From CAYXVB01 sp964467785 (GTDB lineage Bacteria > Bdellovibrionota > UBA1018): a DNA stretch of 21,127 bases. This document shows positions 14,502-21,127 of the stretch, piece after piece. Made by a program: the position numbers and the translations under genes. The stretch is taken from assembly GCA_964467785.1 (NCBI GenBank), contig CAYXVB010000053.1:1-21127 (forward strand). The letters run 5' to 3'. The notes under the pieces are model-generated. The model saw nothing but the letters and a program-made list of their open reading frames with translations. It had not been told where the DNA came from and ran no database searches. Each line of letters starts with the position of its first letter. The first letter of the stretch is position 1.

Positions 14502-15383
14502 ATGGCGGCTGTTCGTTACAATCGGTTGACTCTGGCGGCGGGACTCATGGCGATCGCGGGCGCGGGGACGACGGGAATCCCCGATGTCGCGCGTGCTTCG
14601 ACGCAGGACAATGCAGTTGCCGCATCCCAGTTCAACGGATTCGCGACGAATCGGCCCGAAACCCATGCGCCGCGCAAGTTCGGAAAGGACATCCTCATCT
14701 ACGCCGGCGATTACGCCGCCTATGATGGGCCTGAAGCCATCGCCGAAATCGTCGCCACCCACGGCGCCACCTACCGGCTCGTCACTTCGGCGGAGCTCAA
14801 CGCCATGAGCCTCGACGAGCTGGCGGATTTTGGCGCGATTGCCTGGCCGGGCGGCTACGCAGGTTATCAGTCCGAGAGCCTCAGCGGGGAGACCCGCCAG
14901 CGGATCCGTCAGGCTGTGCGTGAGCGTGGCGTGGGATTCGTCGGCTTTTGCGCCGGTTCGTTCATTGCCGTCTCGCCCGAGGGCAAGGACGGCCGGGCGC
15001 CCGAATACGGATTTTCGCTCGTCGGGAGTGGCGAGTTGCTTCCGTATTACTACCTCGAAGACGAGGGTACCGACACCGCGATCGTCCAAGGCAAGTTCGC
15101 CGACGGCACCACTCGCGAGCTCGTCTGGTGGGGGGGGCCCGTCGTTCCGGCCTTTCCGGGCGGGGTCGTGGCGCGCTACACGGCGCCCGGTCACGAGGCC
15201 GAGCCGATGATCAGTCAGACTTGGGCCGGCAATGGTTTCGTCGTCCTTTCGGCGCCACACCCCGAAGCGCCACAGTCCTGGCGAGACAAGCTTGGACTCG
15301 AAGATTCTGACGGGCTCGATTGGGACCTTGCTTGGAAGCTCATCGATGCGGCACGGACCCATACGCCGCTTCCTTCCAACTGA
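14502..15383 (+). CDS. Exported class I amidotransferase-fold (BPL_N-like) protein
   Basis: 293 residues. The ATG at 14502 is preferred over 14469 because AAGGAG lies 7 nt upstream. An N-terminal signal peptide (LTLAAGLMAIAGAGTTGIPD, cleavage near ARA|ST) sends it out of the cytoplasm. The body resembles the BPL_N domain, the amidotransferase-like fold found at the N-terminus of some biotin protein ligases and as stand-alone bacterial proteins. IAWPGGYAGYQ is at about 113-123; the nucleophile elbow GFVGFCAGSF has Cys150; APHPEAP supplies His253 and Glu255. A complete Cys-His-Glu triad is therefore present, so hydrolase or amidase activity is possible, but there is no ligase domain and no substrate clue. 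Flanked upstream by the inverted-repeat cassette; probably monocistronic. Confidence 0.8.
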   Translation: MAAVRYNRLTLAAGLMAIAGAGTTGIPDVARASTQDNAVAASQFNGFATNRPETHAPRKFGKDILIYAGDYAAYDGPEAIAEIVATHGATYRLVTSAELNAMSLDELADFGAIAWPGGYAGYQSESLSGETRQRIRQAVRERGVGFVGFCAGSFIAVSPEGKDGRAPEYGFSLVGSGELLPYYYLEDEGTDTAIVQGKFADGTTRELVWWGGPVVPAFPGGVVARYTAPGHEAEPMISQTWAGNGFVVLSAPHPEAPQSWRDKLGLEDSDGLDWDLAWKLIDAARTHTPLPSN

Positions 15384-15490
15384 TCCCCGTGGCGATTGAG
15401 CCCAGGGCCTGAGAGAGGCCAGAGACGGCAGGGCAGGGGGCGAGCGAAAGACATGGACTTCATAGCACCGGGACGATCAAAGTAGGGATC

Positions 15491-15946
15491 ATGTCCCGGA
15501 AAGACAAGAGCTCTCTGCCCGCTCAAAATTCGAAAAATTCCCGGCAGCCTCCGGTAAATCCCGTTCCTGTTCGCGCCTGGCGGGAGGGCAATCGGCTTTT
15601 TAACCAGGGCCGGTACTTCGAGGCTCATGAAGCCTGGGAGACGGGGTGGACCCGGTTGCCGGAGCCACAGAGGACCGCGATCCAGGTCGTCATCCAGGGG
15701 GCTGGGGTTTTTGTGCTTTTGAGTAAGGGTCGGACGCGGGCCGCCGGTTCGTTAGCGCGGGCCGCACTGAACAAGTTTGCCGCACTTCGAAAGACGCAAG
15801 CTCGAGCCCTCACGCGAGTGATGATCCCAGGGTTGCAAAAGCTGCTTTGCGCCCTGATTCGGGACGAGCCAATCGACAGGCTGGCTGTTGACCGGATTTT
15901 GACGAAAGCCCGCGCACTCAGGGCGTTTTTGCGTGTCGCCGAATGA
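15491..15946 (+). CDS. DUF309-family protein
   Basis: 151 residues from ATG 15491 with AGGG at short spacing. After a basic, probably disordered N-terminus (1-30) comes the DUF309 signature GNRLFNQGRYFEAHEAWETGW (shown as LFNQGRYFEAHEAWE at about 36-50). A second helix pair contains the conserved Gln and IQVVIQGAGVF. The fold is a small all-helical bundle. Function is not established; the conserved His/Glu residues (EAHEAWE) resemble a metal or ligand site. No signal peptide, so cytoplasmic. The 107-bp gap upstream (15384-15490) shows nothing recognisable. It precedes the transporter run by 43 bp and may share its transcript, though a separate promoter candidate lies between. Confidence 0.85.
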   Translation: MSRKDKSSLPAQNSKNSRQPPVNPVPVRAWREGNRLFNQGRYFEAHEAWETGWTRLPEPQRTAIQVVIQGAGVFVLLSKGRTRAAGSLARAALNKFAALRKTQARALTRVMIPGLQKLLCALIRDEPIDRLAVDRILTKARALRAFLRVAE

Positions 15947-15972
15947 TTTTGTCGCGGCGCCACCAGCCGTCC

Positions 15973-15983
15973 TGTGCTAATTC
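15973..15983 (+). promoter_or_regulatory. Candidate extended -10 promoter, leaderless layout
   Basis: TGTGC followed by TAATTC (15978-15983) forms an extended -10 whose predicted start point falls at the ATG 15990. There is no ribosome site between them and no well-spaced -35. The distance from TGTGC to ATG is 17 nt, the same as at ettA. Confidence 0.38.
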
Positions 15984-15989
15984 TGGGAT

Positions 15990-16385
15990 ATGCCTTACTT
16001 GAACTGGAAGCAGGCCCCGGTCCGGAAAAATCTTTCCGAACGCGAGAGGGGTCCGTCCGAACTTCGACTCGCGATCGCAGCTGCTGAAGCGCAGAGCCTC
16101 GTCTTGGCGCTCGAAGAGGTTTTTGCTTCAGTCGGTCCGGAGCTTCGGATCGACCTTCCGGATGACTGGATTCTGTTTCTCAAGCTACGCGAAGGGGAAA
16201 GCCGACTTCTGCTCGCGCATCCCGAAACGAGCGCTTGGGTCTCCACGGCCGCGTTCGAGCGTTCGCATGGTGAGGTCTTCCTCCGGGAGCTCAAAGCGCT
16301 CCGGCCAGGAACGCTGATCGACGTGCGCGCCCTGGGAGACGTTGCGTCCGTCAGCAATCTCCACCTTTTGATCGAAGGCATCTGA
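15990..16385 (+). CDS. Small cytoplasmic protein of unknown function, first gene of the transporter run
   Basis: 131 residues, no signal peptide or membrane segment. The N-terminal 25 residues are basic (NWKQAPVRKNLSERERGPSE); the rest alternates helices and strands (LAIAAAEAQSLVLALEEVF, then DWILFLKLREGESRLLLAHP). The C-terminus (VSNLHLLIEGI) is hydrophobic. I do not recognise it. It ends 13 bp before the permease gene, so it is very likely co-transcribed with it and could be an accessory or regulatory protein of the transporter. The start has no Shine-Dalgarno and fits leaderless translation. Confidence 0.72.
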   Translation: MPYLNWKQAPVRKNLSERERGPSELRLAIAAAEAQSLVLALEEVFASVGPELRIDLPDDWILFLKLREGESRLLLAHPETSAWVSTAAFERSHGEVFLRELKALRPGTLIDVRALGDVASVSNLHLLIEGI

Positions 16386-16398
16386 GGCAGCCAGGGTC

Positions 16399-18264
16399 AT
16401 GCAAAGGCCGATCGTCTCACAGCACTACTCAGCCCTCGCCGACCTCATCATCCTCCTTTTGGTGGGAGCGACCATTTATGGCGTGATCACCATGGGCGCC
16501 GCCTGGCAGGCTGACTTCCAGCCCGCCACCCGGATCGATTTGTCCGTGTGGGCACTGCCTAAGTACACGCTGCTTTCTGGAATCCGCGGACTCGTCGCCT
16601 ATTTCATCTCGCTCTGTTTTACCCTGGTCGTGGGTTATACCGCCGCCAAGTCGCCCACCGCGGAGCGCGTGATCATCCCCACGCTCGACATTCTCCAGTC
16701 CATCCCTCCGCTCGGCTTCATGCCGGGGCTCGTGCTGGGCCTCATCGCGCTCTTTCCGAACTCCAACATGGGCCTCGAGCTGACGGCCGTGCTCATGATC
16801 TTCACCGGGCAGGTCTGGAACATGACCTTCAGCTTCTACTCTTCGCTCAAGTCGCTTCCGAGTGACTTCCGCGAGGCTTCCACCGTCATCGGTCTCTCCT
16901 GGTACCAAAAGCTCACTAAGGTGGAGCTGCCGTTCTCGGCTGTCAACTTAGCCTGGAATAGCTTGCTTTCGATGGCCGGGGGCTGGTTCTTTCTCAGCAT
17001 CTGCGAGGCGTTCACCCTGGGCAAGCAGGAATACCGGCTGCCCGGATTGGGCGCCTATGTCGCGGTCGCGGTGGCCGACGGCAATACGCGCGCGATCCTC
17101 TCCGGCGTCGCGGCGATGATTTTGCTCATCGTGACCATGGATTTCCTGATCTGGCGGCCGATCCTGGCTTGGGTCCAGCGCTTCCGGCTCGAAGAGGTTC
17201 CCGGCGCGGCTCCGGCCGAGCCGCTCATGCGCGTCGTGATCCGCGAGTCGCGAATCCTGCGCGCCGCCAACGTCATGCTCCGGCGCTACACCGCCGATGC
17301 CTGGAAGCACCATCCTCCGATGGTGACCTCCTCGGCGGCCGAAGGAGGCGCCGACGGCGCACCCCTCACTTTGGCGGGCGAACTTCCGTCCGGTCAGAAC
17401 CAGGGCGGCAATCCGGGCAAGGTCGGCAATGGCCACTCAGAAGTCGACGACTCGGAGTGGGAGCGTCGGGGCGAGACCCTGCATCGCCTGACTCGCTGGT
17501 TGATGCGCGCCCGCAGTGTCCGCATCGCCGAGTTTGGCGTCATGGTGGTCTTTAGCCTGGCGGTCGCCTGGGGCGCCTGGCGGCTTCTGTTGGTGCTTCT
17601 CTCGGTCGAAGTCGCTTTGTGGATCACGATCCTGCGCAATACTTTTTGGACCTTCTTGCGCGTGGCTTTCTCGCTCACTTTGAGCACGCTCTGGGCCGTG
17701 CCGGTCGGCATCTGGATCGGCACCAGTTCCCGGCGCATCCGAATCGCGCAGCCGCTGATCCAGATCTTCGCCTCTTTTCCGGCGCCGATGCTTTATCCGC
17801 TGATCCTAGCGATCCTCTTTAAGCTGGGCGTGAGCTTTGACTGGGCGTCCATGTTCCTGATGATGATGGGCGTGCAGTGGTACGTTCTCTTCAATGTTCT
17901 GGCCGGCGCGCTCCGCATTCCGCGCGAGCTGGGCTACGCGCTCTCGCTGATGGAGTCCTCGGCCTGGGATCGCTGGCGTACGCTTTATATCCCGAGCGTG
18001 TTTCCCGCGCTGGTGACCGGCTGGGTCACGGCCGCCGGCGGCGCCTGGAACGCCAGCATGGTCGCCGAATATATGGCTTATGCCGGGCAAGTGCTTGAGA
18101 CGGGGGGCTTGGGCGCGATGATCACGGCAGCCACCGCCGCGCAGAACATGCACCTGCTGGCCGCGAGCCTTTTCGTGATGGTGGTGATGGTCGTGTTGCT
18201 CAACCGCGTGCTCTGGTCGCCATTGTACCGATTGGCGCAGACCCGTTACCGCATGGATTTGTGA
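16399..18264 (+). CDS. Fused double-domain ABC transporter permease (NitT/TauT type)
   Basis: 621 residues holding two binding-protein-dependent transport permease domains in one chain. Each carries its EAA loop for contact with the ATPase: REASTVIGLSWYQKLTKVELP at about 157-176 and GYALSLMESSAWDRWRTLYIP starting near 511 (shown without its last residue as GYALSLMESSAWDRWRTLYI). Domain 1 covers about 1-270 and domain 2 about 370-621. The cytoplasmic linker between them (about 275-365) is low in complexity and rich in Gly/Ser. Such permeases import nitrate, sulfonates, bicarbonate or other small anions, but substrate cannot be read here because no substrate-binding protein gene is adjacent. 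CAGGG lies just before the ATG. The ATPase gene follows after 57 bp. Confidence 0.9.
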   Translation: MQRPIVSQHYSALADLIILLLVGATIYGVITMGAAWQADFQPATRIDLSVWALPKYTLLSGIRGLVAYFISLCFTLVVGYTAAKSPTAERVIIPTLDILQSIPPLGFMPGLVLGLIALFPNSNMGLELTAVLMIFTGQVWNMTFSFYSSLKSLPSDFREASTVIGLSWYQKLTKVELPFSAVNLAWNSLLSMAGGWFFLSICEAFTLGKQEYRLPGLGAYVAVAVADGNTRAILSGVAAMILLIVTMDFLIWRPILAWVQRFRLEEVPGAAPAEPLMRVVIRESRILRAANVMLRRYTADAWKHHPPMVTSSAAEGGADGAPLTLAGELPSGQNQGGNPGKVGNGHSEVDDSEWERRGETLHRLTRWLMRARSVRIAEFGVMVVFSLAVAWGAWRLLLVLLSVEVALWITILRNTFWTFLRVAFSLTLSTLWAVPVGIWIGTSSRRIRIAQPLIQIFASFPAPMLYPLILAILFKLGVSFDWASMFLMMMGVQWYVLFNVLAGALRIPRELGYALSLMESSAWDRWRTLYIPSVFPALVTGWVTAAGGAWNASMVAEYMAYAGQVLETGGLGAMITAATAAQNMHLLAASLFVMVVMVVLLNRVLWSPLYRLAQTRYRMDL

Positions 18265-18321
18265 TAAACTTGGGACCTCGAATGAAACCTTGAGACTCCC
18301 GCCAGAAAACCCCAGAGACCG

Positions 18322-19715
18322 ATGACCATGACTCCTCCCCCAAACACCCCCTTGATCCCAGCGGCCTCGCCGACGACCTCGACGCCCGGCTCTTCCGGCC
18401 GCAACGCGCTCATCGAGCTCAAGGGAGTCTCCAAAACTTACACGCTCGAGTCCGGCNNNNNNNNNNGTATACGAAGAGGAAGTGGTGGCGCTGCTTGGGC
18501 CCTCGGGGTCCGGCAAGTCGACCTGCCTGCGCATCATGGCAGGACTCATCGACGCCTCCGGCGGCGAGTCGCTCTCACGAGGGAAGCCTCTCGAAGGAGT
18601 CAATCTCGACGTCGCGCTCGTCTTCCAGTCGTTCGCGCTCTTTCCGTGGGAAACCGTCTATACCAACATCGCGCTCGCGCTCAAGCCGCTGCAGCTTCCG
18701 CCGTCCGAAGTCCGCACCCGGGTCAAGAAGGCCATCGACCTAGTCGGTCTCGAGGGCTTCGAGGAGGCGTATCCTCGCGAGCTTTCCGGCGGCATGAAGC
18801 AGCGCGTGGGCATCGCGCGCGCGCTCGTCATNNNNNNNNNNGCCGGTGCTCTTCCTCGACGAGCCGTTCAGCGCGCTCGACGTGCTGACCGCCGACACGC
18901 TCCGCACGGAAATGGTGAAGATCTTCCAGGACAAGAAAACCGCCACCCGCTCGATGGTGCTCGTGACCCACAACATCCAGGAAGCCGTGTTCATGGCCAA
19001 GCGGATCCTGGTCATGGGTGTCAACCCCGGCCACATCCGCCGCGAGATCATCAACGATCTGCCGTATCCGCGCGACGACACGTCGCCCGCGTTCCGCAGG
19101 ATGGTCCAGCAGACCCATGCTTTCATCACCGAGGCCATCATGCCCGACGCCCCGGCCGAGGGCGCGAGCGCCCCCACGGGCCTTTCGGCCATGATCGCGG
19201 CCCGCATGGCCCCGCGCGAAGCTCCGGTCGAGACGATCCCCAACGTCCAGATCACCGAGATGATCGGCCTGCTCGAGGCAGTCGCGGACCAGGGCAATCA
19301 GGCCGATATCTTCGAGCTTGCGCATCAGACGGGCAAGGACTTCGGCCGCACGCTCTATCTCGTCAAGGGCGCGGAGCTGCTCGACCTTGTCGAAACGCCC
19401 AAGCAAACCGTGCTGCTCACGGATCTGGGGCGCCACTTCGTGGCGGGCGACATCAACGTGCGCAAGCGGATGCTCCATGAGCTTTTCGGTTCGCTGCGGA
19501 TCGTACAGATGACATCCAATGTCCTGAGAAGGGACGAGAGCCTTCGCCTTCCGGTCGAGGAGCTCGTCGAGCGGGTGGGCGAATGGCTGCCCATGGAGAA
19601 CCCGCATCAGATCGTTGAGTCGCTTGTTTCCTGGGGCCGTTTCGCAGAGTACTTCGGCTATAATGACGACACCAAGGAAGTCTACCTCGACATCGGACAG
19701 GAAACGGCAGGCTGA
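18322..19715 (+). CDS. ABC transporter ATPase with C-terminal AAA-associated domain (two assembly gaps inside)
   Basis: One gene read in three frame pieces because of two 10-N gaps. Piece 1 (18322-18456) has the N-terminus ending KGVSKTYTLESG. Piece 2 (18467-18831) has Walker A GPSGSGKST, Q-loop VFQSFALFPWE and signature LSGGMKQRVGIARAL. Piece 3 (18843-19715) has Walker B VLFLDEPFSALD, H-loop VTHN and then about 150 residues matching the AAA-associated C-terminal domain found on some nitrate/sulfonate/bicarbonate-type ATPases (from about QITEMIGLLEAVADQGNQAD). The frame offsets fit true gap lengths that are multiples of three, so the gene is probably intact. The ATPase drives the fused permease encoded just upstream. 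The first 30 residues are Pro/Thr-rich and atypical; the start is not firmly set. Confidence 0.9.
18457..18466. other. Assembly gap (10 Ns) in the ATPase gene, N-terminal
   Basis: Ten Ns between codons for LESG and VYEEEVVALLG. The coding frame moves from 18322-type to 18467-type across it, consistent with a missing length divisible by three. Homologues normally have about ten more residues at this point. Confidence 0.95.
18832..18841. other. Assembly gap (10 Ns) in the ATPase gene, before Walker B
   Basis: Ten Ns between IARALV and PVLFLDEP. The frame again shifts as expected for a placeholder gap whose real length is a multiple of three; only a few residues should be missing by comparison with the family. 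Confidence 0.95.
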
Positions 19716-19738
19716 GGCCGCCTCCGCTGGAAGGTCGC

Positions 19739-20308
19739 ATGAGCAAAGCATTCACCAAAGAACAGGATAACGATTCAGGCGGGGCCGGCTTTTCAGACGA
19801 TGAGCGCGACGATGACCCGTCGCTCCCCAAGGACTTCAAGAATTACATGACTCCCGCCGGCGCCGAAAAGCTGCGCGCCGAGCTCAAGGACCTCCTTGGC
19901 GTGCAACGCCCCGAGGTCGTCCGTACGGTTTCCTGGGCCGCTTCCAACGGGGATCGCTCCGAGAACGGCGATTACATCTACGGCAAGAAGCGATTGCGCG
20001 AGATCGATCGGCGGATTCGTTTCTTGCAGCGCCGGCTCGACGGCGCGGTGATTGTCGATCCCGCCCGCCAGGCGACGGATCGCGTGCTTTTCGGGGCGAC
20101 ATTCACGGTCGCCGATGAGGATGGAAATGAAAAGTCCTGGCGCATCGTCGGGATCGACGAGGCGGATGTCTCCCGCGGCAAGATCAGCTGGATTTCTCCT
20201 TTGGCCAAAGCCGTACTCAACGCCAAAGTCGGCGACCAGGTCCCTTTTCGCAGCCCGAAGGGTGAGCAGGAGCTCGAAATCATCCGCATCCGGTACGTTT
20301 CCGAATGA
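19739..20308 (+). CDS. greB: GreA/GreB-type transcript cleavage factor (GreB-like)
   Basis: 189 residues from ATG 19739 with GGAAGG 4 nt upstream. After an acidic, apparently disordered extension (1-33, rich in Asp/Ser) comes the Gre coiled-coil domain beginning NYMTPAGAEKLRAEL. It contains the GreB-type tip and helix VRTVSWAASNGDRSENGDY and IYGKKRLREIDRRIRFL. The C-terminal FKBP-like domain (about 115-189) includes WRIVGIDEADVSRGKISW. Gre factors insert the coiled coil into the RNA polymerase secondary channel and stimulate cleavage of backtracked RNA; the acidic tip (GDRSENGDY) is intact. GreB is usually about 160 residues, so the N-terminal extension is extra. The gene lies 23 bp after the ATPase gene and overlaps the response regulator by 4 nt. 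Confidence 0.93.
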   Translation: MSKAFTKEQDNDSGGAGFSDDERDDDPSLPKDFKNYMTPAGAEKLRAELKDLLGVQRPEVVRTVSWAASNGDRSENGDYIYGKKRLREIDRRIRFLQRRLDGAVIVDPARQATDRVLFGATFTVADEDGNEKSWRIVGIDEADVSRGKISWISPLAKAVLNAKVGDQVPFRSPKGEQELEIIRIRYVSE

Positions 20309-20826
20309 AAGCTCAAACAAAATCCAGGCCGAAATCCAAGCCGAAATCCAAGCAAAAGCTCGGCGTGTCGGCAAAGAAGTCCGCGTCGGCGCCAGTGAAA
20401 ACTGATCCCGTTCCGGCATCCGTCTCCGTCCTCATCGTCGAGGACGTGGAGGACATGCGCCTCTTGCTCGAGGAGATGATCCGCGGCGCGGACTTGCTGG
20501 GGCTCAGGCTCTCGGGTTCCGCCTCGAGCGTGATCGAAGCCAGGCTCGAGCTGGATCGCCGCCGTCCTGATCTCGTTTTACTCGACGAAATCCTGCCCGG
20601 CGAATCCAGTGATGAACTTCTCGCCGATCTCGTGCGCGACGGGATCCCGGTGCTGCTCATGACCAGCATGGAAGAGCCAAATCACGCGCTCGGGGAAGGG
20701 GCGCTGGGCCGGATCACCAAGCCCGGGTGGAAGAGTCTTGAGCTGGATCGCGCCCGGATTGCCGCGGAGATTCGGGGCGCACTCGAGCGGGATCGGACTC
20801 CGCCAGGGGAAAAAACTGGATATTAA
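20305..20826 (+). CDS. CheY-like response regulator with basic N-terminal tail
   Basis: 173 residues; its ATG overlaps the greB stop (ATGA). Residues 1-38 are Lys/Ser/Pro/Ala-rich (KSRPKSKPKSKQK) and come from a 12-bp tandem repeat. Residues about 41-165 form a receiver domain with the acidic pair Glu46/Asp47 (IVEDVEDM), phospho-acceptor Asp94 (VLLDEILPG), Thr120 (LLMTS) and Lys139 (ITKPG), so it should be phosphorylatable. There is no output domain, so it would act by protein contact. No histidine kinase gene is in the window. The position suggests co-translation with GreB; a link to RNA polymerase is inference. Its last 113 bp overlap the leftward TIGR02147 gene. Confidence 0.9.
   Translation: MKAQTKSRPKSKPKSKQKLGVSAKKSASAPVKTDPVPASVSVLIVEDVEDMRLLLEEMIRGADLLGLRLSGSASSVIEARLELDRRRPDLVLLDEILPGESSDELLADLVRDGIPVLLMTSMEEPNHALGEGALGRITKPGWKSLELDRARIAAEIRGALERDRTPPGEKTGY
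20320..20353 (+). repeat. 12-bp tandem repeat encoding the Lys-rich tail
   Basis: The unit AAATCCAAGCCG (first copy AAATCCAGGCCG) is present about 2.8 times and encodes the KSRPKSKPKSK stretch of the response regulator. Confidence 0.75.
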
Positions 20827-21127
20827 GCTGAAAAACCCGGTCCGCGCCGGGCTTGCCTCCCAGCTTTTCGAACTCGTCGAGAAAACGGCGGATCAGCTGC
20901 TTTCCCTCCTGGAGGGATTCCTCGGGGATGGCCAGCGTCAGTCCTCCCAGTTCGCGCTGGTCCACGCCGAACTTCCGGACCGCTTTCAGAGCGTTTCGGA
21001 TCATTCCTTCGTGAAAGCTCTTGAGCCCCTCGCTGGCGACGTCGTCGTCTGTTTTCAGAAAGCGACGGATCCGCCTTAAGCCCCCGTTCGGACCGCGGCG
21101 CAATAGCCCGACACCCACCAGCGTGTC
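20714..21127 (-). CDS. TIGR02147-family protein, C-terminal part (runs in from right edge)
   Basis: The frame is open from the window edge at 21127 to the stop at 20714-20716, so the 5' end is outside. The visible 137 residues contain family-like segments: a short 'VGLLRRGPNGGLRRIRRFLK' stretch, TDDDVASEGLKSFHEGMI, the GLTLAIPEES box and DRVFQLNIQFFPLAE near the end. TIGR02147 proteins (DUF4423-type C-terminus) are of unknown function and may be DNA-binding regulators; they occur chiefly in Bdellovibrio relatives and Fibrobacter. The family normally ends soon after the FFPL segment; here about 28 extra residues run on to the stop. The gene is convergent with the response regulator gene and overlaps it by 113 bp. 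Confidence 0.8.
   Translation of the reverse strand, partial: DTLVGVGLLRRGPNGGLRRIRRFLKTDDDVASEGLKSFHEGMIRNALKAVRKFGVDQRELGGLTLAIPEESLQEGKQLIRRFLDEFEKLGGKPGADRVFQLNIQFFPLAESDPARVRPESPRQSGRDPAQDSSTRAW

Noticed and set aside
14469..15383. Start at ATG 14469 for the amidotransferase-fold gene
   Set aside because: The ATG at 14502 has a clear AAGGAG at 7-nt spacing and gives a normal signal peptide.
8176..19715. Functional link between a bicarbonate-responsive cyclase and a bicarbonate importer
   Set aside because: The transporter substrate cannot be read from sequence and the two loci are separated by about 5 kb of unrelated genes; this would be speculation.
1..21127. CRISPR arrays, tRNA or rRNA genes, replication origin
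   Set aside because: No regularly spaced repeats, cloverleaf-like segments, rRNA motifs or DnaA-box clusters were seen.

Overview
The window looks like a piece of a draft or metagenome-assembled chromosome: two runs of exactly ten Ns interrupt one gene. The organism is most likely a GC-rich member of the Bdellovibrionota or a nearby predatory/deltaproteobacterial-type lineage. The pointers are a TIGR02147-family protein (known mainly from Bdellovibrio relatives and Fibrobacter), a large lipoprotein-like beta-helix protein, a FecR-domain/fibronectin-repeat protein beside a class III adenylate cyclase, a fused NitT/TauT-type permease and a GreB-type factor. This is inference from protein families; no rRNA or tRNA gene is visible.

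Layout. 1-771 (-): 5' part of an IS1-like DDE transposase that runs off the left edge. 856-1608 (-): secreted protein of unknown function. 1859-7963 (-): three envelope genes transcribed leftward in the order FecR/fibronectin-repeat inner-membrane protein, fibronectin-repeat plus outer-membrane-barrel protein (ATGA overlap with the first), and beta-helix lipoprotein. 8176-11151 (+): divergently transcribed Cache-like/HAMP/class III adenylate cyclase with a very long proline-rich tail. 11173-11805 (-): secreted protein of unknown function. 11988-13670 (+): ettA. 13674-14403: a 38-bp inverted repeat pair (35/38 identical) enclosing one small secreted-protein gene, with a leader ORF and terminator in front of it. 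14502-15383 (+): exported amidotransferase-fold (BPL_N-like) protein. 15491-15946 (+): DUF309 protein. 15990-20826 (+): tight run of small unknown protein, fused ABC permease, ABC ATPase with C-terminal AAA-associated domain, GreB-type factor and CheY-like response regulator. 20714-21127 (-): C-terminal part of a TIGR02147 protein whose 3' end overlaps the response regulator gene.

How the genes may work together. The strongest candidate for an undescribed system is the divergent block at about 4155-11151. It has an outer-membrane barrel with periplasmic fibronectin-like domains, a bitopic FecR-like protein with five more such domains but almost no cytoplasmic part, and a membrane-bound adenylate cyclase carrying the Lys/Thr adenine-recognition signature of class IIIb enzymes. 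Together they suggest an envelope-to-cAMP signalling module; this is inference. A second item is the 38-bp inverted-repeat cassette at 13674-14403. A third is a possible leaderless promoter layout, an extended -10 starting exactly 17 nt before ATG, at ettA and at 15990.

Intergenic stretches over about 200 bases: 1609-1858 holds one inverted repeat; 7964-8175 holds a candidate promoter, a dyad and a leader hairpin; 14257-14501 holds a short direct repeat, a nested hairpin, the right inverted repeat and a possible -35 element.
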